Notes: generated from the sequence alone by a model not told the origin. 64,000 nt of DNA from Pseudomonas_T sp032052615 (GCA_032052615.1 DAMBWF010000005.1:1-64000), one strand, 5' to 3'; positions 25,822 through 34,753 are shown, numbered from the stretch's first letter. A program made the numbers and translations.

Positions 25822-27705
25822 TCAGACCCGGAAACGGCCCAGCAGATGGTTCTGCTGGCCGACTTGTTCCACCATGACGGCGCATTGCTGTACCTGCTTA
25901 TCGGCGCCATTGGCGAGCTGGTGGCTGATATCGCGGATATTGGTGGTGTTGCGGTTGATCTCCTCGGTGGTTGCGCTCTGCTCCTCGGCCGCGGTGGCGA
26001 TCTGCAGGTTCATGTCGTTGATGCGGGTGATCGCTTCGCGGATGCGCCCGAGCATGTCGTTGGCCGCCCCGGCTTCTTCTGCCGTCCGAATCGCGGTACC
26101 GCTGCTCTGTTGCATGCGTGCCTCGGCCTGCTTAACGCCGCTTTGCAGTTGGTCGATCATCTGGCGGATTTCCTGTGTCGACTGCTGCGTCCGCGAGGCG
26201 AGGGAGCGGACTTCGTCCGCCACCACGGCGAAGCCGCGTCCCGATTCGCCTGCCCGGGCCGCCTCGATGGCGGCATTGAGGGCGAGCAGGTTGGTCTGGT
26301 CGGCGATGCTGGTGATCACCGAGAGGATCGACTCGATGTTATGGCTGAGCTTGGCCAGTTCGTTGATGGCATGGCTGGTTTCGTCCATCTCATTGGCCAG
26401 GCGCTTGATCGTCTGGGTCGAGCGCGAAACCACGGCGACACCGTTCTCGGTTTCCTCGTTGGCCGCCTGGGCCGCCTGGGCCGCAGCCTGCGCATTGCGC
26501 GCCACTTCTTCAGCTGTGGAAGCCATTTCCTGCATGGCGGTGGCGAGCTGGTCCAGCTCCAATAACTGCTCCTGCAGGCGCCGGGCCGCCTGGTCGGCTT
26601 CGCTGGAGGTCAGCGCGGTGCTTTCCCGAACCCGCTTGGAGCTGTTCATGACCTCGCTGATCAGGGTCTGCAGGTTTTGCAGGAAGCCGTTGAACTCTCC
26701 CGAGACCAGCGAGATTTCGTCGTTGCCCAAGGCCGGTAGGCGCTGGGTCAGGTCGCCGCCGCCACGATTGACTTCGTTCAACGAACGGTTCAGCAACCCA
26801 AGGGGCGCAAGCAGGCGGTTCATCAGCCACCCCAGGACCAGCAGGCTGATGATCACCCCCAGCAAGGTGCCCACCACCGCGCGCCAGGTCAGGGCATCGG
26901 CGTCCGCCATCACGATTTGTTTGTCCAGCACCACGCCGATGTACCAATCCATGCCCTTGAGGTTGGATAGCGGGGTGAACGAGACCAGTAGTTCCTTGCC
27001 GTCGCTGTCCACTTCCTTCAATGCGCTCTCCAGGGCCGGGCTCTGGCCGCCGAAGAGTTCGCTGTAGGACTTGCCGTTCAGCTTGGCATCCGGATGGGAA
27101 ATGATGTTGCCGCTACGGGTCAGCAGGAACGCGTAGCCGGCGCCGTTGAAATCCAGGGTATTCACCGCGTCGGCGACCTTCTGCAAGCGAATGTCACCGC
27201 CGAAGACGCCTTGGAAGGCCCCTGCGTTGGTCAGTTTCGCCACGGCGGAAATGAGGATTTCGCTCGTGGTCGAATCCACGTAGGGTTCCGTCAGTACGGC
27301 CTGGGAAGCCGCCTTGCCGGTCGCGTACCAAGGCCGGACGCGCCCATCCCAATCCGGCTTCGGCTGCCAGGTGTCGATATTCTTGAGCGGTTTGCCATCG
27401 CTCTCCAAGGCGCCAAACACCAGCAGGAATTCGTCCTTGAGCATCGGCTGTCGGATCGTCTGTTGAATGGTCTCGGGGCTGTAGCGGCTATCGATGAGCT
27501 GTGCCATCAGGTCGATCAGGCGCAGCTTGGCGTTCAGCCAGTTTTCGATCTGCCGTGCCAGGGAGTTGCTGGTTTCGATGATGCTGGCTTCGGCCTGGCT
27601 GCGCAGGGTCGTGCGCACTTGGCCGATCTGAGTGACGGACAACAGGCTCGTGGTCAGGAACAGTACCGTTGCGGCGGCAATACCGACCTTATGGACAATT
27701 TTCAT
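25822..27705 (-). CDS. methyl-accepting chemotaxis protein with periplasmic dCache sensor
   Basis: This transmembrane chemoreceptor of 627 aa has an N-terminal helix (VGIAAATVLFLTTSLLSV), a large periplasmic double-Cache sensor (about residues 30-275, with DGRVRPWYATGKAA, the amino-acid/amine-binding dCache pattern), and a second membrane span near 280-300. A HAMP domain follows, then a long signalling coiled coil with the tip GRGFAVVADEVRSLASRTQQ. GGAG lies 9 nt before the ATG at 27705. The WYATGKAA region is typical of amino-acid receptors (PctA/McpU-like), so an amino acid or polyamine ligand is likely. Confidence 0.92.
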   Translation of the reverse strand: MKIVHKVGIAAATVLFLTTSLLSVTQIGQVRTTLRSQAEASIIETSNSLARQIENWLNAKLRLIDLMAQLIDSRYSPETIQQTIRQPMLKDEFLLVFGALESDGKPLKNIDTWQPKPDWDGRVRPWYATGKAASQAVLTEPYVDSTTSEILISAVAKLTNAGAFQGVFGGDIRLQKVADAVNTLDFNGAGYAFLLTRSGNIISHPDAKLNGKSYSELFGGQSPALESALKEVDSDGKELLVSFTPLSNLKGMDWYIGVVLDKQIVMADADALTWRAVVGTLLGVIISLLVLGWLMNRLLAPLGLLNRSLNEVNRGGGDLTQRLPALGNDEISLVSGEFNGFLQNLQTLISEVMNSSKRVRESTALTSSEADQAARRLQEQLLELDQLATAMQEMASTAEEVARNAQAAAQAAQAANEETENGVAVVSRSTQTIKRLANEMDETSHAINELAKLSHNIESILSVITSIADQTNLLALNAAIEAARAGESGRGFAVVADEVRSLASRTQQSTQEIRQMIDQLQSGVKQAEARMQQSSGTAIRTAEEAGAANDMLGRIREAITRINDMNLQIATAAEEQSATTEEINRNTTNIRDISHQLANGADKQVQQCAVMVEQVGQQNHLLGRFRV

Positions 27706-27872
27706 ATGAGAGGGCTCCAAGACGGCATCTCTGATAAACGCAACACGGTTGGCCTACATCCGTGGAGGCTCTACATAACAGTAATACAGGTTACGTAGAA
27801 CGCCCGGGACGAAACGGATATTTCGCGAGCGGAGAGATCGGGGAGCGGCGGGAAGGTCTTGGAGGTGGGGGA

Positions 27873-27893
27873 GGCGCCACGCGGAGTGGCGCC
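27873..27893 (-). terminator. hairpin downstream of enoyl-CoA hydratase gene
   Basis: GGCGCCAC and GTGGCGCC flank a 5-nt loop, beginning 7 bp after the stop of the hydratase gene. There is no T-run, so it may be a 3'-end stabiliser or a weak terminator. Confidence 0.45.
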
Positions 27894-27900
27894 TCGGCGA

Positions 27901-28590
27901 TCAACTGAATTGGCGCTTGTCCAGCTCGATGGCCTTGTCGAGCGTGTCCAGCAAGGCTTGTCGCACTTTCAGCTTGGTATTGCGGTGAGCGTTCATGTTG
28001 ATCTTCTTGAATTGCTGCGCGGTGGCGAGCGCCGTGGCCTGCAACTGGCCGACCGCGACCACCTTGTCCAGGAAGCCGGCTTCCAACGCGCCGACCGGGT
28101 CGAACATCTCGCCATTGATCACCGAACGGTGGAACGCCGAGCGCCGTAGACGATCCCGTGCCAGTTCGATGCCCACGTGGTGCATGGTCATGCCGATCTG
28201 CACTTCGTTGAGGCCGATATTGAAGGGGCCTTCGACGCCGATGCGGTAGTCGGCCGAAAGCAGCAGGAAGGCTCCCTTGGCCACCGCGTGGCCGGGGCAG
28301 GCGACGATGATCGGGAAAGGATGGGCGAGCATGCGGCGAGCGAGGGTGGAGCCGGCCGAGACCAGGTTCAAGGCATGCTCGGGGCCGGAGGTCATCACCT
28401 TGAGGTCATACCCGCCGGAGAGGATGCCGGGCTGGCCGGTGAGGATGACGATGGCCTTGTCCTGCTGGGCGCGATCCAGCGCCTCGTTCAAGCCGGCGAT
28501 CACGTCCGGGGAAATGGCGTTCACCTTGCCGTTGTTCAGCGTCAGGGTGGCGATGCCGTCATCGAGTTGGTAGCTGATCAGGTCGCTCAT
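27901..28590 (-). CDS. enoyl-CoA hydratase/isomerase family protein
   Basis: This is a crotonase-fold protein of 229 aa, shorter than the classical 260. The oxyanion loop ILSGGYDLKVM and the second motif AVAKGAFLLLSADYRIG are present. One catalytic-type Glu is kept in GLNEVQIGM, but the other usual Glu position is not evident, so the reaction may be isomerase- or hydrolase-like. GAGGA lies 6 nt before the ATG. The gene is monocistronic, ending in a hairpin. The substrate is unknown. Confidence 0.85.
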   Translation of the reverse strand: MSDLISYQLDDGIATLTLNNGKVNAISPDVIAGLNEALDRAQQDKAIVILTGQPGILSGGYDLKVMTSGPEHALNLVSAGSTLARRMLAHPFPIIVACPGHAVAKGAFLLLSADYRIGVEGPFNIGLNEVQIGMTMHHVGIELARDRLRRSAFHRSVINGEMFDPVGALEAGFLDKVVAVGQLQATALATAQQFKKINMNAHRNTKLKVRQALLDTLDKAIELDKRQFS

Positions 28591-28767
28591 GGCAATTCCT
28601 CAAGGCGCGGTTGGCTACGAAGGTGCCGACGTTACGCAGCCCTCGGCATCAGGTAAAGCGCTTTGGCTGACCGATAAGTCAGCCCCTATCGAGGCCATTG
28701 GCAGGGATGATTGGCCGGCCGTGCGGTGTTTCGCCAGGATCGACGCGTGTGTCCGATGGAGCCCGCC

Positions 28768-28971
28768 ATGTATCGCATCCCCTCGCTTCTTCTGCCTTCC
28801 TTATTGCTGCTGGCGTTGGCCGCCTCCCTGGCGCTCTCGACCGATCCGCAGTGCCAAGGGCCGGCGGGCCTGGTACTGCTGCTGGTGAGTGGGCTCGGGG
28901 CCTCGCTGGGCTGCCTGCTATGCGAGGGAAGCCGCCCCAATGACGCTCCTCTTTTAATGGCTTCGGCTTAA
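28768..28971 (+). CDS. small two-span membrane protein, 67 aa
   Basis: MYRIPSLLLPSLLLLALAAS begins a hydrophobic helix, followed by DPQCQGPAG and a second helix (LVLLLVSGLGASLGCLL), ending in a short polar tail. TGGAG lies 7 nt before this ATG; an in-frame ATG four codons earlier overlaps the same site. Three cysteines are present. Function unknown. It lies just upstream of the tRNA-Ser promoter. Confidence 0.55.
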   Translation: MYRIPSLLLPSLLLLALAASLALSTDPQCQGPAGLVLLLVSGLGASLGCLLCEGSRPNDAPLLMASA

Positions 28972-28996
28972 CTGCATGAAAAAGTTGAAAAAAGAG

Positions 28997-29025
28997 TTGC
29001 CTTCGAAAAAGCGTTCGACTACATT
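28997..29025 (+). promoter_or_regulatory. sigma-70 promoter of tRNA-Ser with GC-rich discriminator
   Basis: TTGCCT and TACATT are separated by exactly 17 bp, followed by AGCGCGCC before the predicted start. A GC-rich discriminator is the mark of stable-RNA promoters under stringent control. The tRNA begins about 39 bp after the -10. Confidence 0.6.
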
Positions 29026-29063
29026 AGCGCGCCTCGACGGACCAGACTGGTACGGCGAGATCC

Positions 29064-29153
29064 GGTGAAGTGTCCGAGCGGTTGAAGGAGCACGCCTGGA
29101 AAGTGTGTATACGAGAAATCGTATCGTGGGTTCGAATCCCACCTTCACCGCCA
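29064..29153 (+). tRNA. tRNA-Ser (GGA)
   Basis: A complete 90-nt class II tRNA. Acceptor GGTGAAG pairs with CTTCACC, the anticodon loop CTGGAAA contains GGA, there is a long variable arm (TACGAGAAATCGTA), the T arm is GGTTCGAATCC, and the CCA is encoded. It is followed by a terminator and the earP gene. Confidence 0.96.
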
Positions 29154-29165
29154 GATAGCACGACG

Positions 29166-29195
29166 AAAAGCCCGGCCTCGCGCCGGGCTTTTTCG
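29166..29195 (+). terminator. intrinsic terminator of tRNA-Ser
   Basis: AAAGCCCGGC and GCCGGGCTTTTT flank a CTCGC loop, 13 bp after the CCA end. Confidence 0.9.
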
Positions 29196-29249
29196 TTTCC
29201 GCCGCAGCTTCAGGGGCTGGCCTCCTCAATGCCGACGACCGGGGTCACC

Positions 29250-30446
29250 ATGACATCGCCACACAACCAGTGGGATATTTTCTGCCGTGTCATCGATAAC
29301 TTCGGCGATGCCGGTGTGACATGGCGCCTGGCCCGCCAACTGGCCGACGAACACGGAGCGCGCGTGCGGCTCTGGATCGACCAGCCGGGAATCCTCCAGC
29401 GACTTTGCCCTTCGGCTGCCGTCTCGCCGGAGGGCTGGACCGCCAAAGGCGTGGAGGTCCGCCCCTGGCCGGAAGCGGGAGAGGACGTCCAGCCAGCCGA
29501 TGTCGTGATAGAAGCCTTCGCCTGCGAGCTGCCGGCTTGCTACCGGCAGGCGATGATCCTGCGTAACCGCCCGCCCATCTGGATCAACCTGGACTATCTG
29601 AGCGCCGAGGACTGGGTAGGCGGTTGCCATGGCCTGCCATCCTTGCAGGGCAACGGCTTAAGCAAGTTCTTTTTCTTCCCCGGGTTCGCCGCCGACACCG
29701 GTGGGCTGCTACGGGAGGCGGGGCTGATCGAGCGGCGGCGGGCTTTTCAAGCGGACGCGGCGAGTAGAGCGGCTTTTCTTGGAGGGCTTGGCGTGCCTCT
29801 GGACGGCTCCCGGTTGATCTCGTTGTTCGCTTACGAGAACGCGGCATTGGCCGGCTGGCTGGACGCATTGTCCACCGAGGGCCGGCCAACGCGCCTGCTA
29901 GTGCCCGAAGGGCGTGTCCTGACCGAGGTGGAGGCGTGGCTGGGCAGCCAGTGCGTCGTGGGAGGGCTTCACCAGCGTGGGCAGCTGAGTGTCCATGTCC
30001 TGCCATTCCTCGCCCAAGAGGACTACGACCGCTTGCTGTGGTGTTGCGATTTGAACGCGGTGCGGGGCGAGGATTCCTTCTTGCGCGCCCAGTGGGCCGG
30101 GCGCCCACTGCTCTGGCACATCTACCCCCAGGCCGACGACGCCCATTGGGATAAGCTCGAGGCTTTTCTCGCCCGCTATGTCGAGGATTTACCGAGCGAC
30201 GCGGGCAGGGCATTGGCGCGCTTCTGGCGGAGCTGGAACCGCGGCGAGGACGCTACGGCCGCCTGGGAGGAGGTCATCGCCCGATGGGAAGTGTTTCGTC
30301 TCCATGCGAAGCGCTGGTGCGAGCGGCTCGCCGGCCACGACGATCTGGCCTCGGCCTTGGTGGCATTCGTCGCGCGCCAGGCGGACCGAGTGCTTCCGGC
30401 CAGCGGGTCGCCTGCCCCGGACAGGTTACACCCCAAGGCAAATTAG
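29250..30446 (+). CDS. earP: EF-P arginine rhamnosyltransferase EarP
   Basis: EarP transfers rhamnose from dTDP-L-rhamnose to Arg32 of elongation factor P. The 398-aa chain is the usual length. The N-terminal block FCRVIDNFGDAGVTWRLARQ carries the two catalytic/active-site Asp residues known from P. aeruginosa and P. putida EarP. The nucleotide-sugar pocket appears as NAVRGEDSFLRAQWAGRP with its conserved Glu. I prefer ATG at 29250, which gives the family N-terminus (MTSPHNQWDIFC); earlier starts run into the tRNA. efp follows 46 bp downstream, the standard pairing. Confidence 0.95.
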   Translation: MTSPHNQWDIFCRVIDNFGDAGVTWRLARQLADEHGARVRLWIDQPGILQRLCPSAAVSPEGWTAKGVEVRPWPEAGEDVQPADVVIEAFACELPACYRQAMILRNRPPIWINLDYLSAEDWVGGCHGLPSLQGNGLSKFFFFPGFAADTGGLLREAGLIERRRAFQADAASRAAFLGGLGVPLDGSRLISLFAYENAALAGWLDALSTEGRPTRLLVPEGRVLTEVEAWLGSQCVVGGLHQRGQLSVHVLPFLAQEDYDRLLWCCDLNAVRGEDSFLRAQWAGRPLLWHIYPQADDAHWDKLEAFLARYVEDLPSDAGRALARFWRSWNRGEDATAAWEEVIARWEVFRLHAKRWCERLAGHDDLASALVAFVARQADRVLPASGSPAPDRLHPKAN

Positions 30447-30492
30447 CTATGATGTGCGGCCTGTTTTTGTCATCAATCCATCGGATATTCGC

Positions 30493-31059
30493 ATGAAAAC
30501 CGCTCAAGAGTTTCGCGCTGGCCAGGTCGCCATGATCAACGGCTCGCCCTGGGTCATCCAGAAGGCCGAGTTCAACAAATCCGGCCGTAACAGCGCGGTC
30601 GTCAAGATGAAACTGAAGAACCTGCTCAACGGTTCCGCGACCGAGACCGTTTACAAGGCCGACGACAAGCTGGAGCCGGTAATCCTCGAGCGCAAGGAAG
30701 TGACCTATTCCTACTTCGCCGATCCGCTGTACGTGTTCATGGACGGTGAGTTCAATCAATACGAAATCGAGAAAGGCGACCTGGAATCGGTATTGCCTTT
30801 CATCGAAGACGGTATGACCGACGTGTGCGAGGCGGTTTTCTTCAACGATAAGGTCATTTCGGTCGAGTTGCCGACCACCATCGTCCGTCAGATCGCCTAC
30901 ACCGAGCCGGCCGTCCGTGGCGATACCTCGGGCAAGGTGATGAAGGTCGCTCGCCTGAACAATGGCGCCGAGTTGCAGGTTTCCGCCTTCTGCGAAATCG
31001 GCGACTCCATCGAGATCGACACCCGCACCGGCGAGTACAAGTCCCGCGTCAAGGCTTGA
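30493..31059 (+). CDS. efp: translation elongation factor P
   Basis: EF-P relieves ribosome stalling at polyproline stretches. It is 188 aa with three beta-barrel domains. The modification loop is NKSGRNSAVVKMKLKNL with Arg at residue 32 instead of Lys, the form modified by EarP encoded just upstream rather than by EpmA/B. The C-terminus has the conserved GDSIEIDTRTGEYKSRV. A strong terminator follows. The adjacent earP with an Arg32-type EF-P is a consistent functional pair. Confidence 0.98.
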   Translation: MKTAQEFRAGQVAMINGSPWVIQKAEFNKSGRNSAVVKMKLKNLLNGSATETVYKADDKLEPVILERKEVTYSYFADPLYVFMDGEFNQYEIEKGDLESVLPFIEDGMTDVCEAVFFNDKVISVELPTTIVRQIAYTEPAVRGDTSGKVMKVARLNNGAELQVSAFCEIGDSIEIDTRTGEYKSRVKA

Positions 31060-31078
31060 TTGCTGACGATGTGACATG

Positions 31079-31108
31079 AAAAGCCCGGCATTCGCCGGGC
31101 TTTTTGCT
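31079..31108 (+). terminator. intrinsic terminator of efp
   Basis: AGCCCGGC and GCCGGGCTTTTT flank an ATTC loop, about 20 bp after the efp stop. The LysR gene ends just beyond it on the other strand, so it may serve both. Confidence 0.88.
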
Positions 31109-31116
31109 GTTCGGAT

Positions 31117-32079
31117 TCAGCCTTGAGCGGCGACGAGGGCTCGTTGCAACGCCTCGTCCCAAGGGGCCACCGGGCCAAAGCGGGCCTTGAGGAAGGCTAG
31201 CAGGAGGCGGCTGCGAGAGCTGGCCTCGCCCTCCAGATGCAGGGCATGGATACCGCTGGGCTCTTGGTCGGGCAGGCCCCGTTCGCAGAACAGCGGCAGC
31301 AATTCCCCCGAGATCAGGTAGTCACTGCATAGCCACGTGGGCAAATGGGCGATGCCGAGTCCGGAGCAGGCACCGAACAGCAGGGTCTCGGCGTTGTTGG
31401 CGATCATGCGCATGCGGCGAGGCCGCGACAGGACCAGCCGGCCGTCCACCTCGAAGCGCCAGGCGAAAGGCGGCGCCAAGGCATCCCAGTCGAGTCCCTC
31501 GTGCGCCGCCAACTCCAGCGGGCCGCGCGGCACGCCATGCCGTTCCAGGTAGGCGGGGCTGGCGCAGGCGATCCGGGTCATCGGCGCCAGGGGCGTCGCG
31601 ATCAAGCGGCTATCCAGCAGCGGGCCGATGCGCACCATCACGTCGACTTTGCCCAAGTGATCGCCCCGTGGATCGACGAAGCTGTCGATCAAGCGCAGGT
31701 GTACGTCCAGCCCCGGGTATTTCACCAGGAAATCCGCCAGGGCCGGCGCGAGGTGGCGCCGGCCGAAGGGCGCGGGGGCATCCAGCCGGATCAACCCTTC
31801 CGGTTCGCTGCTCAGGGAAACGGCTTCCGCCTGGGCTTGGTGCAATTCCGCGAGGATGCGTCGGGCGCGTTCAGCGAACGCCAATCCCGCCGGCGTTGCC
31901 CGGACCGCATGGGTGGTGCGGGCGAACAGGCGGCTACCCAGGGCCTTTTCCAAAGTGTCGATGCGGCGCGCCACCGCCGAGGGGGTCAAGGCCGCTTGCC
32001 GGGCGGCGGCGGAAAAGCTGCCGCTGTCCAGCACATCGAGGAAAAGCGCAAGCTGTTGGGTCAGGAGATCCGGATTCAT
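31117..32079 (-). CDS. LysR-family transcriptional regulator
   Basis: This DNA-binding regulator of 320 aa has an N-terminal winged helix-turn-helix (FLDVLDSGSFSAAARQAALT, then SAVARRIDTLEKALGSRLF) and a periplasmic-binding-like effector domain from about residue 90. It belongs to the CrgA/DmlR-like branch by its long linker and the segment LDAPAPFGRRHLAPAL. It is divergent from the TSUP transporter gene with 102 bp between, so it probably regulates that gene. Confidence 0.9.
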   Translation of the reverse strand: MNPDLLTQQLALFLDVLDSGSFSAAARQAALTPSAVARRIDTLEKALGSRLFARTTHAVRATPAGLAFAERARRILAELHQAQAEAVSLSSEPEGLIRLDAPAPFGRRHLAPALADFLVKYPGLDVHLRLIDSFVDPRGDHLGKVDVMVRIGPLLDSRLIATPLAPMTRIACASPAYLERHGVPRGPLELAAHEGLDWDALAPPFAWRFEVDGRLVLSRPRRMRMIANNAETLLFGACSGLGIAHLPTWLCSDYLISGELLPLFCERGLPDQEPSGIHALHLEGEASSRSRLLLAFLKARFGPVAPWDEALQRALVAAQG

Positions 32080-32181
32080 GAGGTCTCTTTTGCGTGCTGT
32101 GCACAGCCACTGTGCGTGGCTATGCGTTTCCCGAGGTTCCGTGACTGCCTACCATGAGCGCTCTAGACGCAGGAGTGAACC

Positions 32182-32934
32182 ATGACGGTGTGGAATGTGC
32201 TGGTGGATGTGGGGTTGGGGTTGGTTCTCGGCACGCTGGGCGGGTTGTTCGGGATAGGCGGCGGCTTGGTCGCGATTCCGGCGCTGGGCGTGCTGTTCGG
32301 CCTCGACCAGCAGATGGCCCAGGGGACGGCCCTGGTGATGGTAGTGCCCAACGTGCTGCTGGCGCTATGGCGTTATCACCAGCGCAATCGCATCGATCCG
32401 CGCCACGCGGGCTTACTGGCCCTCTCCGGATTCGCCTTCGCCTGGCTGGCCTCGATCTACGCGGTGCGTCTGGATGCCGATCGGATGCGCATGGGGTTCG
32501 TGGTGTTCCTGGTTCTGTTGGCGCTCTACAACTGCGCCCGGATGTTCATGCAACGCCGCGCGCCGGCGGCCGGGTTGCGCCATCCCTGGCCCTGGCTTGC
32601 GGTGCTGGGCGGGTTCGCCGGGGTCCTGGGCGGACTGTTCGGGGTGGGCGGAGCGGTATTGGCGACGCCGGTGTTGACCAGCGTGTTCGGGACCAGCCAA
32701 GTGGTCGCCCAAGGACTGTCCCTGGCGCTGGCGGCCCCCAGCACCGCGGTGACCCTGGCTACTTATGCGACCCATGATCATGTGAACTGGGCGATGGGAA
32801 TTCCGCTGGCGGTGGGTGGCCTGCTGAGCATCACTTGGGGCGTGCGCCTGGCCCATCGCCTGCCCGAACCCCTGCTGCGCTCGTTGTTTTGTATCTTTCT
32901 GGTGCTGTGCGCCCTGTCCCTGGCGCTACACTGA
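32182..32934 (+). CDS. TSUP-family (TauE/SafE) membrane transporter
   Basis: This is a sulfite-exporter/TauE-family permease, 250 aa with about eight helices. The two repeat halves each start with the family motif: GTLGGLFGIGGGLVAIPAL near residue 15 and GVLGGLFGVGGAVLATPVL near 145. AGGAG lies 7 nt upstream of the ATG. Members export sulfite, sulfoacetate or small organic acids; the substrate here is unknown. The divergent LysR gene is the likely regulator. Confidence 0.9.
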   Translation: MTVWNVLVDVGLGLVLGTLGGLFGIGGGLVAIPALGVLFGLDQQMAQGTALVMVVPNVLLALWRYHQRNRIDPRHAGLLALSGFAFAWLASIYAVRLDADRMRMGFVVFLVLLALYNCARMFMQRRAPAAGLRHPWPWLAVLGGFAGVLGGLFGVGGAVLATPVLTSVFGTSQVVAQGLSLALAAPSTAVTLATYATHDHVNWAMGIPLAVGGLLSITWGVRLAHRLPEPLLRSLFCIFLVLCALSLALH

Positions 32935-33010
32935 AGCGCGCCCTGCGCCGCTCGCATTGATCGAAGGCGAAGGCTGGATACCGCATGCCCTCCGATGCGA
33001 GGAACGAACG

Positions 33011-33262
33011 ATGACCGAAAAAGACCTGCTCGCGCGGGTGAGCCGTATGGCTCAGTGCGACGACTTACCGGATTTCACGCCGTCGCGGGTCGGCGTGCTG
33101 GTCTTCGAGACGCTGGTTCGCGAATGGGATGTCCTGGCGCCGGAAAGCCGCGAAGACCTGTTGGTGGCGTTGGGCATACTGGTCCGCGAGTCGTCGTCCG
33201 AAGCCCGCGCGGAACGCGCCACCCAAGAGATCCTGGTACGGTTGGGACGAGGCGGGCGTTGA
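33011..33262 (+). CDS. hypothetical cytoplasmic protein, 83 aa
   Basis: The start is ATG with GAGGAACG upstream (MTEKDLLARVSRMAQCDDLP). The chain is mainly helical, acidic in the middle (REWDVLAPESREDLLVALGIL) and ends basic (LVRLGRGGR). I do not recognise the family. Its stop lies 13 bp from that of the convergent membrane-protein gene. Confidence 0.65.
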   Translation: MTEKDLLARVSRMAQCDDLPDFTPSRVGVLVFETLVREWDVLAPESREDLLVALGILVRESSSEARAERATQEILVRLGRGGR

Positions 33263-33275
33263 GGCCGCCAGGCGT

Positions 33276-33599
33276 TCAATAGCGGTCCCGCAGTCCTCGC
33301 CGCAACACCCGCGCGCCCAGCCAGCCCACGATCAGGCCGAGAAGCGTGCCGGCCCCATCGCACAAGAACAGCTGTGGCAAATCGCCAGCTTCGGTGCGCC
33401 CCGCCGCCTGGGGCAATAGCCAGGCATGGCCATGGGGGAAGAACGCCAGCGCCGCCAGGGCCGGCACCAGCACCAGGTAGTACCAGAAAACGCTGAGGTC
33501 GTACGGCTTCACCGCCTTCACGAACAGGATGAAGCAGGACACCAGGGCGGCGGCCAGTCCGCTTCGGATCACCTGAACCAGCAACAGAGAGGTATCCAT
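33276..33599 (-). CDS. small inner-membrane protein, 107 aa, unknown function
   Basis: Three hydrophobic spans (about residues 5-27, 36-55 and 78-98) are joined by short loops, with a basic C-terminus (RVLRRGLRDRY). ATG at 33599 with GAGG 9 nt upstream is preferred over a GTG two codons earlier. No family recognised. Confidence 0.65.
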   Translation of the reverse strand: MDTSLLLVQVIRSGLAAALVSCFILFVKAVKPYDLSVFWYYLVLVPALAALAFFPHGHAWLLPQAAGRTEAGDLPQLFLCDGAGTLLGLIVGWLGARVLRRGLRDRY

Positions 33600-33943
33600 C
33601 GACACTTTCCTCGATCCGGGATGTTTCCTCAGAGCCGCTTCGTCGGCCAGGGTTCAGCTTCCGCGCGGTCCTTCGACCGGGCTGACATGGCGTTCGACAT
33701 TGCCGCCCTGGTCCAACCGGTGCTGTTCCTGGGCCATCGCCATGGCGCGCCGGTCCCGTTGCCCATGAGGCCGGCGCTGGCGGCCGTCGACCCGCCGGTC
33801 GGCAACTGTGCTGCCATGCCAACCACCTTCAGCGCTGACCCGCGCCTCATGACCGTCCGTCTTCGAACGGGCGAAAGGCCAGAACCTCCGCCACCCCCGT
33901 GGATTCACACTTGAACTGTCGGGACGCGCGTGGAGGAAAGACG
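33600..33943. other. 344 bp without a supported gene
   Basis: A charged 84-codon frame on the minus strand (33654-33908, GTG start, ending NVERHVSPVEGPRGS) has no good ribosome binding site. Frames on the plus strand are proline-rich and look like shadows. I call nothing; a small protein on the minus strand cannot be excluded. Confidence 0.4.
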
Positions 33944-34243
33944 ATGGCCAGAGCGACGCTCGATGCGATGATGACCAACCCCTGGTTCCGCTGGGCTCGT
34001 CGCATCCAATGGTTCGGCTTGGCGGCCTTGCTGGGGGCCGTCCTGCTGGGCGCTTTCACCGATCTGCGGCAGACGCCCTCGGGCATCATGCTCATCGCTG
34101 TGATTGGCATGTTGGGTGTGCTGTCGCTGATCCCGGCCCGTTTCATCCTCACGGCCTACCTGATGCGTCGGGAGCAGACGCCAACGGAGGCGGAAGTGCC
34201 GACCCGCTTTCCCGAGCGAGAAGGAAAGGGCAACGGACATTAG
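33944..34243 (+). CDS. small membrane protein, 99 aa, unknown function
   Basis: ATG with GGAGG 7 nt upstream. Two membrane spans (about residues 20-38 and 49-72) lie between the amphipathic N-terminus (MARATLDAMMTNPWFRWARR) and a charged tail (MRREQTPTEAEVPTRFPERE). No family recognised. It stands alone between the unassigned stretch and the secreted-protein gene. Confidence 0.65.
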   Translation: MARATLDAMMTNPWFRWARRIQWFGLAALLGAVLLGAFTDLRQTPSGIMLIAVIGMLGVLSLIPARFILTAYLMRREQTPTEAEVPTRFPEREGKGNGH

Positions 34244-34398
34244 GCGAGCGGGGCGGGCGCGCGCGAAGCCGATGCCGTGCAGCGAAGCGGCAGTCAAGGG
34301 TTTGACGATCTGTCCACTACCGCTCGTCAGGATGTAAGCACCTTATCCCTCCACGAGAGCCCAACGTTGCGTCACCCTTTCGTGTACGGAGATGAACC

Positions 34399-34698
34399 AT
34401 GATCCTCAAGTCTTTCAGCGCGTTCGCCCTTGCCGCCGCGATTGCCTCGCCCGTCTTCGCCGCCGACACCTCGGCCAGCGGGTCGCCCACCAGCCACACC
34501 ACGCACAAGAGCCAGACCAACCACGAGACGACCACCAGCAAGGGCGAAACCCACGGCACCACCACGGGCGCCAGCACCGACGTGGGGAACGGCACGGACT
34601 CGATGGTCGGCAGCGAAAGCTCGGGCGTCAAGACCGAGACAGGCGCCGGCACCGGGACCACGGGCGGCAATACCACCGACGATCATGCCAAGCATTGA
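34399..34698 (+). CDS. secreted Thr/Ser/Gly/His-rich low-complexity protein, 99 aa
   Basis: The signal peptide is MILKSFSAFALAAAIASPVFA. The mature 78 residues contain almost no hydrophobic side chains and consist of T, S, G, H, N, K and acidic residues (TSHTTHKSQTNHETTTSKGE), so they are predicted disordered. Several His residues and many Thr/Ser could bind metal or be modified. Function unknown. A strong terminator follows at once and a 56-aa gene lies beyond it. I infer a periplasmic or secreted stress-type small protein, without proof. Confidence 0.75.
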   Translation: MILKSFSAFALAAAIASPVFAADTSASGSPTSHTTHKSQTNHETTTSKGETHGTTTGASTDVGNGTDSMVGSESSGVKTETGAGTGTTGGNTTDDHAKH

Positions 34699-34705
34699 GC
34701 CCATG

Positions 34706-34729
34706 GGCCCCGCCAGCGGGGCCTTTTTT
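34706..34729 (+). terminator. intrinsic terminator of the secreted-protein gene
   Basis: GGCCCCGC and GCGGGGCC form an 8-bp stem with a tight loop followed by TTTTTT, 8 bp after the stop. Confidence 0.92.
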
Positions 34730-34753
34730 CTTCTTTCTTCAAGGGAGAGTGGG

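Noticed and set aside
29070..29249. Longer earP start within the tRNA-Ser gene
   Set aside because: It would translate the tRNA and its terminator. EarP proteins begin close to the WDIFC segment, which fits the ATG at 29250.
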